NCBI GenBank assembly: GCA_963596015.1
Contig: CAVBJS010000039.1
Coordinates: 1 to 26,164, forward strand
Length of the DNA stretch: 26,164 nt
Direction: 5' to 3'
Source of the DNA: CAG-791 sp963596015
Lineage (GTDB): Bacteria; Bacillota; Clostridia; Lachnospirales; Lachnospiraceae
Every line of letters starts with the position of its first letter. The first letter of the stretch is position 1. The notes under the pieces are model-generated. The model was not told the DNA's origin, did no database searches, and was given only the letters and a program-made list of their open reading frames with translations. This document shows, piece by piece, positions 1-8,413 of this stretch. The translations under genes and the position numbers were made by a program.

Positions 1-161
1 TCTGAGCAGCTATGCTGCGAAGAGGCGACGAGAATTTCAGATTCTCGTCTGCCATCAATGCAACTTGCAACGCAAGTTGCCAATCGAACCATCTGCTATC
101 AAGCAGATGTTTCGCTTTATCCTCGTTTCTGAGCAGCTATGCTGCGAAGAGGCGACGAGTG
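1..161. repeat. Left-edge intergenic repeat cluster (two family A units plus hairpins)
   Basis: This gene-free stretch follows the last complete gene of the operon. A 32-nt unit beginning TCTGAGCAGCTATGCTGCGA occurs identically at 1-32 and 128-159. Between the two lie three hairpins: 27-35/41-49 (GACGAGAAT with ATTCTCGTC), 60-68/72-80 (GCAACTTGC with GCAAGTTGC) and 90-96/103-109 (CATCTGC with GCAGATG). Positions 1-60 recur with a few differences at 13760-13820, directly before the pyruvyl transferase start. I see no ORF here. By analogy with the other copies, the next operon gene probably starts just left of position 1; that is inference. Confidence 0.85.
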
Positions 162-1025
162 CTACACAATCTTTAACGCAATGTCGCCGTATGCCGCCGC
201 AAATTTAGAAAAAATACTGGCGTAGGAGCCCAGTATATATCTGGTCTGGGACAGACAAAGGGCATCGATCACGGAGGAGTGCATCCCCGCCTTACTGGAG
301 CGGCTCAGCACCTTGCCCGGCTGGGATATGATCCGTTCTCCGAAGATCTCCTCCATACGGCGCTGCTCTTCCCAGTCGTCTGTAGCCAGGAAAAAGCAGG
401 CCTGCGGATCCTCTGCCACCGCTCTGTTCATACTGTCCACGAACCGTTCCGTGGGACTTCCCGCTGTGGCGGGGCCGTGATCCGTGCGGCGAATGTGGAC
501 GCCTATGCAGTGCTCTTTATTCTCTCCCAGTATCTTAGCCGCTTCCTCCAGATAGCACTGTTTAAAACGGATCACGCCAAGATCGCCTTTGCCGGTAATG
601 CAGTTATATGCCTCAAAGTAACAGCTCTGCCCCTTGGCTTTTTTTTCATCGAAAAGGGCATTGTCATCCTCGTAGCTGTTTTTGTATATCTGGCATTTAG
701 CCTTATAGTGTCTGGTCAGCATCCCGTATTGCAGCGCAAACTTGCCTCTTGTCCCCAATTCCGTGCCGATCCGGACCATTCCCTTGGGCGTATGTTCCTT
801 TTTCAGATCCTGCAGTTTTTCTCCGAACCGGTTACATTCATAGACCCGGCAGGGAATATCTGCAAACTGGTTTGCTTCAAATATATCCCGGTAGCTGATA
901 TCACAATCCGATGTCTTTTGCCAGATAATGATCAGCTCCTGTCCGTATTTCTTGGCCAGCGCATAGGCATCCGCCAGCACATAGATCCGGCTGGTCAGAC
1001 CGCTGGTAGGGTCACATACTATCAT
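162..1025 (-). CDS. Fucosyltransferase-superfamily-like protein (HIRRTDH motif)
   Basis: A 287-residue protein resembling the GDP-fucose-dependent GT-B enzymes (O-fucosyltransferase, NodZ and GT11 superfamily). The N-terminus has a GLTSRI motif at residues 9-14, which replaces the usual GGLGNR(I/M). The acceptor-side motif HIRRTDH is at 177-183, LATDD at 213-217, and a terminal GSYASIFSKFAA block at 266-277. There is no signal peptide or membrane segment, so it should act in the cytoplasm on the lipid-linked repeat unit. The start is set by AGGAGGAAAT directly before ATG at 1025; the longer open frame to 1055 would translate a repeat hairpin. It is the last complete gene of the operon here. 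The sugar donor is inferred from motifs only. Confidence 0.72.
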   Translation of the reverse strand: MIVCDPTSGLTSRIYVLADAYALAKKYGQELIIIWQKTSDCDISYRDIFEANQFADIPCRVYECNRFGEKLQDLKKEHTPKGMVRIGTELGTRGKFALQYGMLTRHYKAKCQIYKNSYEDDNALFDEKKAKGQSCYFEAYNCITGKGDLGVIRFKQCYLEEAAKILGENKEHCIGVHIRRTDHGPATAGSPTERFVDSMNRAVAEDPQACFFLATDDWEEQRRMEEIFGERIISQPGKVLSRSSKAGMHSSVIDALCLSQTRYILGSYASIFSKFAAAYGDIALKIV

Positions 1026-1035
1026 ATTTCCTCCT

Positions 1036-1090
1036 GCCGCAACTTGTTGCGGCAACGCGAGGAGAATTTCGCGCAGGCGAATTCTCCGAT
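1036..1090 (-). repeat. Family B composite intergenic repeat, copy 1
   Basis: Fills the gap between the 1097-2068 gene and the start at 1025. Read on the minus strand it holds a first hairpin, GGAGAATT with AATTCTCC (arms 1061-1068 and 1080-1087), and a second one, GCCGCAAC with TTGCGGC (1036-1053), which ends just before the ribosome site of the next gene. An alternative stem, CGCGA with TCGCG (1056-1060 and 1069-1073), excludes the first. A second copy at 16086-16141 aligns along its whole length. Confidence 0.85.
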
Positions 1091-1096
1091 GCGATC

Positions 1097-2068
1097 CTAT
1101 GGATACAATCCCAGGTCATACAGATAGACTTCTTCATAGGAAGATCCCTGCAGTATGGCACCGTAAGCGCCGCTGACCCGGCCCGCCACCAGGGCGCTGC
1201 ACTTAGACAGAAGGCCTATGGTCACTGCATATTCCAGTCCTTTTTGGTACTGGGCCTTTACCGGATCTGCCGCCGACGCATCCATCTCATCGGTCATCTC
1301 ATTGATATACCGGTCGCCGGTATCCTCATAGCGCCGCTCTCCATAGGTCAAAAGCTTCTCCCCGAAACGCGCCTTAAAGGAACGCAGGGCAGAGGCATCC
1401 TCTGTGGCTAAGTAAAGCACAGGACAATGCAGTCTGTCCATCATCTCCTGTGCCTTTTCCATCACTTCCTCTACCGCCGGCTGGATGGGATGGCCGGAAG
1501 GGCGCTTGGAGAGATAATCCGTTCCTCTGCACAGTACTCCCAGCACCCGTTGCTCCTTAAAGAGTGCTGCCTTGGCCTGCTCTGTCTGCTCTTTTACTAT
1601 AGCAGAAGGCTGCAGATAACGGCCACCTAATTTCTGCCACATTTCCCACTCGGCCGGTCGTTTCTCCACGCCGGGAAGAGGACCTTTTTCCGGGGCATTG
1701 ACAGAGCTTAGGATAATATTTTTGCTGTGGGCGATATCTTCAAGGGTATAGCCGCAGGGCTGCCGGAAATAGTACTCCCAGGCGTTGACTTTTCCCACCA
1801 CTTCCCCGGTCAGGTATGTGTTGTAGGAATTCTGCATATCGACCACCGGAATATAGCCCTTTTCCAATGCATAGCCGATCCATCCTAAGTTGGTCAGGAC
1901 AAAGGAATACAGTCCTGCATTGGGCGCGCTGCGCCTGATGACGAAAAAAGTTTTCTCCGGATTTTCCTCTCCCCGGGAAAGGTGCTTTTCTCTCTCCTTA
2001 TACAGGATCACTGCCCGGTTGATCATAGGGTTCTTTTGCAGCATCCGTTTGAGGACATTGTCTTTCAT
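1097..2068 (-). CDS. Putative glycosyltransferase, fucosyltransferase-fold type (CRGTDY motif)
   Basis: A 323-residue soluble protein. It has LGVLCRGTDY ending at residue 185, an LATEDAS segment at 220-226 and a C-terminal LVAGRVSGAYGA block at 293-304. This is the order of motifs seen in GT-B fucosyltransferases (GT23/NodZ and related O-fucosyltransferases), where the arginine of the HxRRGTD-like motif contacts the GDP-sugar. The N-terminal GGLGN motif is degenerate, so family placement rests mainly on the C-terminal half. Its ATG overlaps the TGA of the preceding gene by four bases (ATGA, 2065-2068), which implies translational coupling. It may be a fucosyltransferase or a transferase using another GDP-sugar; I cannot tell which. 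Confidence 0.62.
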   Translation of the reverse strand: MKDNVLKRMLQKNPMINRAVILYKEREKHLSRGEENPEKTFFVIRRSAPNAGLYSFVLTNLGWIGYALEKGYIPVVDMQNSYNTYLTGEVVGKVNAWEYYFRQPCGYTLEDIAHSKNIILSSVNAPEKGPLPGVEKRPAEWEMWQKLGGRYLQPSAIVKEQTEQAKAALFKEQRVLGVLCRGTDYLSKRPSGHPIQPAVEEVMEKAQEMMDRLHCPVLYLATEDASALRSFKARFGEKLLTYGERRYEDTGDRYINEMTDEMDASAADPVKAQYQKGLEYAVTIGLLSKCSALVAGRVSGAYGAILQGSSYEEVYLYDLGLYP

Positions 2069-3039
2069 GCCTTTGTCTCCTTTGCGGCCTTATCCGACAG
2101 GAGTTTTTCAGCCACCTTATCCATTCTGCGAAGGATAGCCCGTCCGTAGCGGTATCGCCAGAGGAACTGGGTACCGCGAAGATAGCCAAGGACTGCATTT
2201 TTATTCTGGGGAAAATCGATATACCGGAAATAGGCTTCTCCGTACTCTTCCACAAATTCCTTCATCTGGGTCTGCCACCAATAGGTTTTTTCTTCCAGTC
2301 CGTTTTTCTCCAGATCGATGCCGGCCTCTTTGTAAGCCTGATACCATGTATCCGGTATCTTCTCCATTTTTTTCGGCGTATCCATATGATGATACATTCT
2401 GTAGAGGCCGAATACACTCTTATCCGGATGATGGATCCGCTCATAGCATTGATACCAGAGATTTTTACACTTCATCCGCTCCCAGTCTGTATACTGAAAG
2501 TGCATGACTTCTATGGAGGAGAGCATCCTTTCCTCTCCGTTCTTTGGCAGCGGCACCCGGATGCTGTGCATTTCCCTGCCTTCATGGGGCGTCCCGTCAT
2601 CCATCATGGCGAAAATATTATCGGCGCCCTCTGTCATCCAGAAATGTCTAAAGTCCGGAGCGATGCAGGGCCATTTCATCCGAAAAACAGTTCCCGGCGC
2701 TGCCGTGACCATCTCTTCCCACTCTGATGTGCCCTTAAGATTGCCTGTGAGAAATTCATCCGCATCCAGCGCTACCAGAAGCTTTTTGCCCGGTATTTTC
2801 CTTGCCTCCCGAATAAGAAGCTTTTGTCTTCCGTTCTCATTGAAACTCTCCGACGGATTTTCGATCAGACGGACCTTTGGGAATTTCCGACAGATCCTGA
2901 CCGTCTGATCCTGGGAATGCTGATCTGCCACAATGATGCAGTCCGCCCAGAGAGAGGCCGCTGTCAGAAAGCGTTCCATGATCCATTCTTCATTTTTGAC
3001 CGGTGTCATGCAGATGACTTTTGCGCGCTCTTTATCCAT
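2065..3039 (-). CDS. GT2-like glycosyltransferase (Glyco_tranf_2_4 type)
   Basis: A 324-residue cytoplasmic protein that begins with a nucleotide-sugar-binding strand (VICMTPVKNEEWI, residues 8-20), continues with ADQHSQD at 38-44 and has the metal-binding region VALDADEF at 89-96. This arrangement is typical of the short GT-A enzymes annotated as glycosyltransferase family 2 in Gram-positive capsule loci. The C-terminal part is rich in aromatic and basic residues (WYQAYKEAG, WWQTQMKEF) and probably forms the acceptor or membrane-surface site. It starts seven bases after the acyltransferase stop and overlaps the next gene by four bases. The SD before its start is weak (AGAAG), so coupling to the upstream gene is likely. 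Donor and acceptor are unknown. Confidence 0.85.
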   Translation of the reverse strand: MDKERAKVICMTPVKNEEWIMERFLTAASLWADCIIVADQHSQDQTVRICRKFPKVRLIENPSESFNENGRQKLLIREARKIPGKKLLVALDADEFLTGNLKGTSEWEEMVTAAPGTVFRMKWPCIAPDFRHFWMTEGADNIFAMMDDGTPHEGREMHSIRVPLPKNGEERMLSSIEVMHFQYTDWERMKCKNLWYQCYERIHHPDKSVFGLYRMYHHMDTPKKMEKIPDTWYQAYKEAGIDLEKNGLEEKTYWWQTQMKEFVEEYGEAYFRYIDFPQNKNAVLGYLRGTQFLWRYRYGRAILRRMDKVAEKLLSDKAAKETKA

Positions 3040-3045
3040 GATCTT

Positions 3046-4143
3046 CTATTTCTCTCCCAACAGCCATTTTTTTCCAAAGGGAATTCTTTCTATGATCGCC
3101 ATACCTGCCAGAGAAACCAGTAAGACAGCCAAGGTTTCCAACAGGGCTATTCCCGCATGATAGGAATTCACCGGGATCCGGCGCAGGATCTCTGTGCACA
3201 GATATCCGGAGAGTATGTAGATTCCCATAGTCTTTTGACCCAGCATGGAAAGTACATTCCAGCATCTGCCAAGTACCGGCCACCCGGCTGTCTTTTTATA
3301 TAAAAACAGCACCACTGCCGCTACCGTCACACTGCCGCTGATCCCTATCACCATGTAATAGATCCTATAGGCAAGCTGCGTAAGCTGCAACCAGCCTGTC
3401 AGCTGTCCGGCTAAAAGCAGGACATATAGAAGAAAGCAAGGCAGCAAGAAAGCAGGATTTTCCAGCATCTGCAGCTGTTCTGCTTCTTCCGGCTTTTTCA
3501 GTCTTTCAGAAAGAGCTTCTCGCTCTTCCTCTTTCCTTTCTCGCTTCCACTCTCCCAGCAGATATCCCAACATAAAAAGGGGCCAGTTGGTGATATAGGT
3601 GTTCAGATTACAGAAATTCCCCGGCACGTCCACCCGGCAAAGGATCAGGTAAAGCATAAGATACAGAAAGAAGCTGTATTTTCCGGCGAAACGACTTACC
3701 GCGATCAATGTAACCGTATACAAAAAGATCGCCCATAGAAACCATTGGCTGCTGAAAAAATACAGTGCCCAGGCACCGGGCAGTGTATTCAGTGCCGGCG
3801 GCAGGCCCATCTGCGCTGCCGCGCCCCATACATAGAGTTCATACAGCACACTCCAGGAAAAGATCGGCAGCACCAGTGACTTCGCTCTGCGCACCAGGCA
3901 TCTCTTTTCCCCATACCGCTCCAGACTTCCGGCTGTAAAATACCCCGCTATGATCATAAACAGGGGCATATGAAAGCTGTAGATCCAGACAAATAAGGGA
4001 TTGCTCTGAAACTCTGCATTTGCTTCATAGGCCCGGCCGCTGCCGAATTGTATGCAATGTCCCAGGATCACCAGCAGAATGGCTATTCCCTTCAGGATGT
4101 CCGGATATGGATCTCTTTTTGGCTGTGCTGCTTCTTTCCCCAT
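3046..4143 (-). CDS. Acyltransferase family 3 membrane protein (sugar O-acetyltransferase)
   Basis: A 365-residue polytopic membrane protein of the Acyl_transf_3 (OafA/NolL) family, which transfers acetyl groups to sugars of surface polysaccharides. The family signature is at the N-terminus: DILKGIAILLVILGHCIQF at 14-32, with the conserved histidine, then FHMPLFMIIAGYF as the next membrane hairpin. About ten hydrophobic helices follow, with a Lys/Glu-rich cytoplasmic loop near residues 200-228. The ATG abuts the TAG of the upstream GT4 gene (4143/4144), so the two are almost certainly co-translated. The target sugar is unknown. Together with the acetyltransferase at 18005-18526 it gives the locus two O-acetylation candidates. 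Confidence 0.92.
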   Translation of the reverse strand: MGKEAAQPKRDPYPDILKGIAILLVILGHCIQFGSGRAYEANAEFQSNPLFVWIYSFHMPLFMIIAGYFTAGSLERYGEKRCLVRRAKSLVLPIFSWSVLYELYVWGAAAQMGLPPALNTLPGAWALYFFSSQWFLWAIFLYTVTLIAVSRFAGKYSFFLYLMLYLILCRVDVPGNFCNLNTYITNWPLFMLGYLLGEWKRERKEEEREALSERLKKPEEAEQLQMLENPAFLLPCFLLYVLLLAGQLTGWLQLTQLAYRIYYMVIGISGSVTVAAVVLFLYKKTAGWPVLGRCWNVLSMLGQKTMGIYILSGYLCTEILRRIPVNSYHAGIALLETLAVLLVSLAGMAIIERIPFGKKWLLGEK

Positions 4144-5427
4144 CTATTCTCCCTGATACAGTCTTATCAGCTTTTCGCAATATTGCTCCAGCGTATCAAA
4201 GTGCGCCATCCATTCTTTGGTATGGCTGCCGTATTCTCTGCAGATATCCGGTGCCTGCCACAGTCTGTGGATAGCCTCTGTCAGGCTGTCTGCGTCCCCA
4301 CCCCGGAAAAGTTCTCCGGTCTGCCTGCCTTCTTTAAGACACAGCAGCTCCGGCGTGCCTCCCAGATCTGAAGCCAGCACCGGCACCCCCAGTGCCTGGG
4401 CCTCCATGACGCTGAAGGGGCAGTTTTCATACCACTCCGACGGAAAGACCACAAACTGGGCACCGGCAATGAGACGCCGCAGCTTCTCTCCCGTCAAAAA
4501 GCCTTTGTTTTCCACATTTTCAGCAGCATTGACCAGCTCTTCCAGTTCTCCCTTGCCTGCAAAGACAAAGGGGATCTCCGGCAGCTGCCGGCAGGCGCTA
4601 AGGAGGGTACCGATCCCCTTCTCCCGGGAGTAACGGCCAAAGTAAAGGACATAGCCTGTCTGTGCTTTTTCCTTTAGCGCCTCCTTTTCTCCCACTGCCT
4701 TCTCTGCCGACGCTGCGCCCTCCGTCCGGACCTCACACTGCATTGCCTTAGCTTCCATGAAATTATGCATGGTCACGGTCTTTTCCTTAAAAAGAGGATT
4801 TCTGGACAGCATGCGGTTCATGAAATCACTGGGGCAGATGATGGTATCCACCTGCTCATAGGTGCCCCGCTTTGCATAAAAGTTTGCCTCTATGGTACCC
4901 AGAAGGCTGCGAAGCCGGGAGCCGTGTATACAGCGATTGGCTGTGCAGGGTCTGAAATCCCCGTAGGTACAGGCATCGCAGATCTTGCCGTTCGCCGGTA
5001 TCTGCAGCATGTGGTTGGGGCAGATCCACTGGTAATCATGGGCCGTATAAAGGATCCGCACCCGGCGTCCCCTTGTTTTTTCGTAGTCTCTGATCTCGTC
5101 GATGACAGAAGGTGTCAGCTGAAAATTGATGTTGTTCAGATGGACAGCATCAGGGTTAAAATCCTCCAATACGAGACGGATCTTAGCCCTGGCTTCCCTG
5201 GAATATATGATCTTGAAAGGATAGGTAAGTTTGGATACTTTGCTGCCGTGGAAATCCATGCCGGCGGTATAGGAATCCACGCGGTTGCCTACGATACGCC
5301 CCGCGTGCTCCATACCGAAATATTGCACCTCATGCCCCTGACTTTGCAGCATCTCCCCCAGCTTGAAGATATAGGTCTCGGATCCGCCGTTGGGATGCAG
5401 GAATTTATTTACCATTAAAATGCGCAT
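4144..5427 (-). CDS. GT4 family glycosyltransferase with Cys-rich insertion
   Basis: A 427-residue GT-B retaining glycosyltransferase. The N-terminal domain opens with MRILMVNKFLHPNGGSE, whose GG loop lies at 14-15. The C-terminal Glycos_transf_1 domain has YFGRYSREKG at 262-271 and the EX7E pair at E334 and E342 (EWYENCPFSVMEA). A cysteine-rich stretch (C136, C150, C153, C161, C166) after TAHDYQW recurs in one subgroup of capsule GT4 enzymes and may bind metal. A Lys/Glu/Ala-rich segment at 241-256 looks like an insertion between the domains. The start is chosen by GAAGGAAAATAC before ATG at 5427, eleven bases after the previous stop; the open frame up to 5514 overlaps the upstream gene. The donor is unknown. 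Confidence 0.9.
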   Translation of the reverse strand: MRILMVNKFLHPNGGSETYIFKLGEMLQSQGHEVQYFGMEHAGRIVGNRVDSYTAGMDFHGSKVSKLTYPFKIIYSREARAKIRLVLEDFNPDAVHLNNINFQLTPSVIDEIRDYEKTRGRRVRILYTAHDYQWICPNHMLQIPANGKICDACTYGDFRPCTANRCIHGSRLRSLLGTIEANFYAKRGTYEQVDTIICPSDFMNRMLSRNPLFKEKTVTMHNFMEAKAMQCEVRTEGAASAEKAVGEKEALKEKAQTGYVLYFGRYSREKGIGTLLSACRQLPEIPFVFAGKGELEELVNAAENVENKGFLTGEKLRRLIAGAQFVVFPSEWYENCPFSVMEAQALGVPVLASDLGGTPELLCLKEGRQTGELFRGGDADSLTEAIHRLWQAPDICREYGSHTKEWMAHFDTLEQYCEKLIRLYQGE

Positions 5428-5438
5428 GTATTTTCCTT

Positions 5439-7373
5439 CTATTTCTTTTCCTTGCGGTGTTTCTCCATAGCGCTGCGGTATACATCCAGAGTCTGCTCTA
5501 CTATCTTGTCCCACTGGTAGCGTCCGCAGATATAGTCTGCCGCCTGACTGCGATAGTTCTCTACGGTTTCCGGGTGATCCAGCAGCTCCTGCAGCACTTT
5601 GGCGAGAGAATCCGGATCTCCCTTGGAAAAGTGCAGTGCGTGGTCTTCTACCACTTCCGTATTTTCTTTAATGTCGCTGACCACACAGCAGTTGCCGTAG
5701 CTCATGGCCTCTAAGACACTCAGTGCCATGCCTTCCACATCGCTGGGCTGAACGAATACATAGGCATTGGAATACAGCTCTTCCAGGATCTGTCCCTGCA
5801 CAAAATACGTCATGATGATCCGGGAATCCTTCGCTGCCATTTCCCTGATCTTCTCCACATATTCGACGGCATTGCTGTCGCCGCCGGCGATGACCAGTTT
5901 TTTGTCTGTATGCAGCTTTTCATAGGCCTCGATCAGATAATGGGCACCTTTCTCCGGCACCAGTCTGGAGAGGAAAAGGATGTAGCTGTCTTTTTCCAGA
6001 CCATACTTTTCCCGGATCATGGAAACGGGCTGCTTTTCAGGCCTGACAATACCGTTTGGAATAAAGTGGGTCTCTCTGCCGTAAGTATCCAGAAAATATT
6101 GCTGTACGTTGGCAGAAAGTACAATGACCTCGTCTGCCTTCTCGGCTGCTGTTTTTTCCCCCATCTTCAGCATTTTAGAGGCAAAATTGCCCCACTTGGC
6201 CCTCTGCCAGTCCAGACCGTGAATGGTGGCCACACAGGGGATACCGAAAAGGCGGGGGAGCCAAAGCATGATGCAGGGTCCCTCAGCATGATAATGGATC
6301 ACATCATAATGTCCGAACAATACTCTGATAGACGCCAGGATAGAATAAACAATGGCATTGAGTTTGCCGTTATGAAAGGTGGGGATCGTAAAGATCCGCA
6401 CGCCGTGGTAAAACCTGCCCCGGGTCCCGGTGGTATATTGCTTACCGGAGACATGATAGCCAAATCGATTATAGGCATCTACCTGCAGGCCAAGATCTGA
6501 CATCCGGGTGGAAAGTGCATCCACCACGATCTCTACGCCGCCTTCCCGGGAAGGGATCCGCTTATGACCGATCATGGCGATCTTCGTCCGTTTTTCCCGG
6601 ATCTTCTTTTTTTCCTGCCGGCCTTCCTTACAGGTCTCTACCACATAGGCTACATTGGTGGAAACATAGCGCTTCATCAAACGATTGGGATCCTGAATCA
6701 GGCGGAAAAACCACTCCAGATAGGCTTCCTGCATCCAGCGGGGTGCCCGCTTGATAGTGCCTGCATAGAAATCAAAGCCGGCACCCACACCGATCATGAC
6801 ACCGTTTACCTTTCCTTTGTGAGCCGCCATCCAGAACTCCTGCTTGGGCGCCCCCAGGCCTACCCAGATAAAGTCAGGCTTTGCCTCATTGATGATGCGG
6901 ATCATTTCCGCATCTTCCTCCGGCGGGATATCCTCCACCGTAGGATAATAAGGCGGGGCATACATGCCCGCGATCGTAAGATCCGGATATTCTCGTAACA
7001 GTCTTTCTTTAAGGAGCTGCAGTGTCTTGTCCTTGCCGCCGAAGAAAAAATGTCTGTATCCCTTCTCTTCGGAAAGAGCAAAGATCTCCGGCATCAGATC
7101 CGGTCCTGCCACCCGCTGGGCGCTGTAATACCCTCTTCTCCTGCAGACATAGGACAGCGGTTTTCCATCCGGCAGTGCCATGGCGCCGCCGTTCTGCACT
7201 GCCCGGTACTTAGGATCCCGAAAGGCTGTCACAGTGGTATGGACATTGGAAACACAGATATAATTGCCCCGCAGTTCCTCTAAATTTTCGCTGATATAAT
7301 CCAGAGTATCCTGCATGTTGGTGACATTGATGTTGGTATTCAGGATTTTGCAGTACTGCAGTCTTTGACTCAT
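5439..7373 (-). CDS. GT26 (WecG/TagA/CpsF)-GT4 fusion glycosyltransferase
   Basis: A 644-residue protein with two complete glycosyltransferases. Residues 1-245 form a WecG/TagA/CpsF domain, with LPDGKP at 67-72, GLGAPKQEFW at 172-181 and GVGAGFDFYAGTIKRAPRWMQ at 195-215. A short Lys/Arg/Glu linker (249-264) leads to a GT4 enzyme at about 265-640, with GHKRIPSREGGVE at 269-281, THGLDW near 384-389, LSRLVPEKG at 468-476 and the EX7E pair E547/E555. The GT4 half resembles rhamnosyltransferase-type enzymes with an IPxxxGGxE loop. Such a fusion would add two successive sugars to one lipid-linked acceptor. The SD AAGGAGATCC supports the start. Both halves look intact. Confidence 0.93.
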   Translation of the reverse strand: MSQRLQYCKILNTNINVTNMQDTLDYISENLEELRGNYICVSNVHTTVTAFRDPKYRAVQNGGAMALPDGKPLSYVCRRRGYYSAQRVAGPDLMPEIFALSEEKGYRHFFFGGKDKTLQLLKERLLREYPDLTIAGMYAPPYYPTVEDIPPEEDAEMIRIINEAKPDFIWVGLGAPKQEFWMAAHKGKVNGVMIGVGAGFDFYAGTIKRAPRWMQEAYLEWFFRLIQDPNRLMKRYVSTNVAYVVETCKEGRQEKKKIREKRTKIAMIGHKRIPSREGGVEIVVDALSTRMSDLGLQVDAYNRFGYHVSGKQYTTGTRGRFYHGVRIFTIPTFHNGKLNAIVYSILASIRVLFGHYDVIHYHAEGPCIMLWLPRLFGIPCVATIHGLDWQRAKWGNFASKMLKMGEKTAAEKADEVIVLSANVQQYFLDTYGRETHFIPNGIVRPEKQPVSMIREKYGLEKDSYILFLSRLVPEKGAHYLIEAYEKLHTDKKLVIAGGDSNAVEYVEKIREMAAKDSRIIMTYFVQGQILEELYSNAYVFVQPSDVEGMALSVLEAMSYGNCCVVSDIKENTEVVEDHALHFSKGDPDSLAKVLQELLDHPETVENYRSQAADYICGRYQWDKIVEQTLDVYRSAMEKHRKEKK

Positions 7374-7399
7374 GGATCTCCTTTTACACTTCTTTGTGC

Positions 7400-8413
7400 T
7401 TATTTCTGTGCCTCCGGGATAAAGCTGTTTTCAGAAAGAGAATAGCTGGCACCCTTTAAGAATTTGTGCTTCAGCACCCACCAGCCGGGCACCCAGATGT
7501 ACCGGTGCATAGCCGGGGAGGCGGAGCCGATCATCCAGCAGTTGCGGTCACACTTCTTCGTACATTCCCTGACCTTTTCTGCCTGCCTGGAATTCCAAAG
7601 CTCCTCCCAGGACTGCTCCCGCAGGTTACCCATGACCGCTTTTTTCGCCATGCCGTTGCAGGGGATCACATCGCAGAAGGGATCGATGAAAAAGGCATTT
7701 TTGCTCATATCACAGGGCAGCAGCCGCTTATTGCCGTAAATATAATTGATCAGACCGTGATTAAAATATGCCCTGAACCATTTCTTAGGGGACTTGCTCT
7801 TTAAAAGCTCGTTGATCAGCTTTTCAAAGTTCCGGGCTACTTTATATTTGTCATCGATCTTATTGTCTGTCTTGCGGAAATAGAAGGAATTGTGAAGGGT
7901 GGCCGTGGCAAACTCCATGCCCATCTCATCAGAGATCTTATAAAGGGGCACCAGGTCTTCGCAGTTCATATCCTGCACTGTCATACCAAAGCCCACGTCC
8001 GGATGTCCCATCTCCACTAACTTTTTCAGAGTGCCGTATCCGTGATTAAAGCCGTCCGGAATGCCTCTGATGGCGTCATTGGTCTGCTGCAGTCCCTCAA
8101 TGCTGATGCGGATACCTACCTTGGGGTACTTTTTGCAAAGGTCGATGATGCGGTCTGTAAAATAGCCGTTGGTAGAGATAACGATACGGTCGGATTTATG
8201 GGATAAGATCTCTACGATCTCCTCAATATCCCTTCTGATAAAAGGTTCCCCTCCTGTAATATTGGTAAAAGCCATCTCCGGAAGTTTGCGGATCACATCT
8301 AAGGTGATCTCCTCCTCCGGTCTGGTAGGATCCCGAAAGCAGTCACACATATTGCAATGGGCATTGCACCTGTACGTGATGATCACAGTTCCATATAACG
8401 TTCTTCTGCTCAT
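7400..8413 (-). CDS. Radical SAM/SPASM-domain protein of unknown substrate
   Basis: A 337-residue radical SAM enzyme. The CX3CX2C cluster motif is at C16, C20 and C23 (ITYRCNAHCNMC), followed by NITGGEPFIR (GGEP motif) and the ISTNGY and RISIEG strands of the partial TIM barrel. The C-terminal third carries further cysteines (PCDMSKNAFF, PFCDVIPCNGM, ECTKKCDRNC) in a SPASM-like pattern for auxiliary iron-sulfur clusters. The protein is soluble. It lies between the GT11 fucosyltransferase and the GT26-GT4 fusion, with SD GGAGG before ATG, so it belongs to the operon. Its role could be radical chemistry on a sugar or lipid-linked glycan, or modification of a peptide; nothing in the sequence decides. 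Confidence 0.9.
   Translation of the reverse strand: MSRRTLYGTVIITYRCNAHCNMCDCFRDPTRPEEEITLDVIRKLPEMAFTNITGGEPFIRRDIEEIVEILSHKSDRIVISTNGYFTDRIIDLCKKYPKVGIRISIEGLQQTNDAIRGIPDGFNHGYGTLKKLVEMGHPDVGFGMTVQDMNCEDLVPLYKISDEMGMEFATATLHNSFYFRKTDNKIDDKYKVARNFEKLINELLKSKSPKKWFRAYFNHGLINYIYGNKRLLPCDMSKNAFFIDPFCDVIPCNGMAKKAVMGNLREQSWEELWNSRQAEKVRECTKKCDRNCWMIGSASPAMHRYIWVPGWWVLKHKFLKGASYSLSENSFIPEAQK

Noticed and set aside
1..161. CRISPR-like array at the left edge
   Set aside because: There are only two exact 32-nt units, 95 nt apart, the intervening sequence is made of hairpins, and no cas gene is near.
5428..5514. N-terminal extension of the GT4 gene (and similar extensions at 10806-10865, 18527-18718, 24419-24463, 25350-25388, 21182-21202)
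   Set aside because: These extensions overlap the previous gene or an intergenic hairpin, carry no domain, and a good SD sits directly before the internal start in each case.
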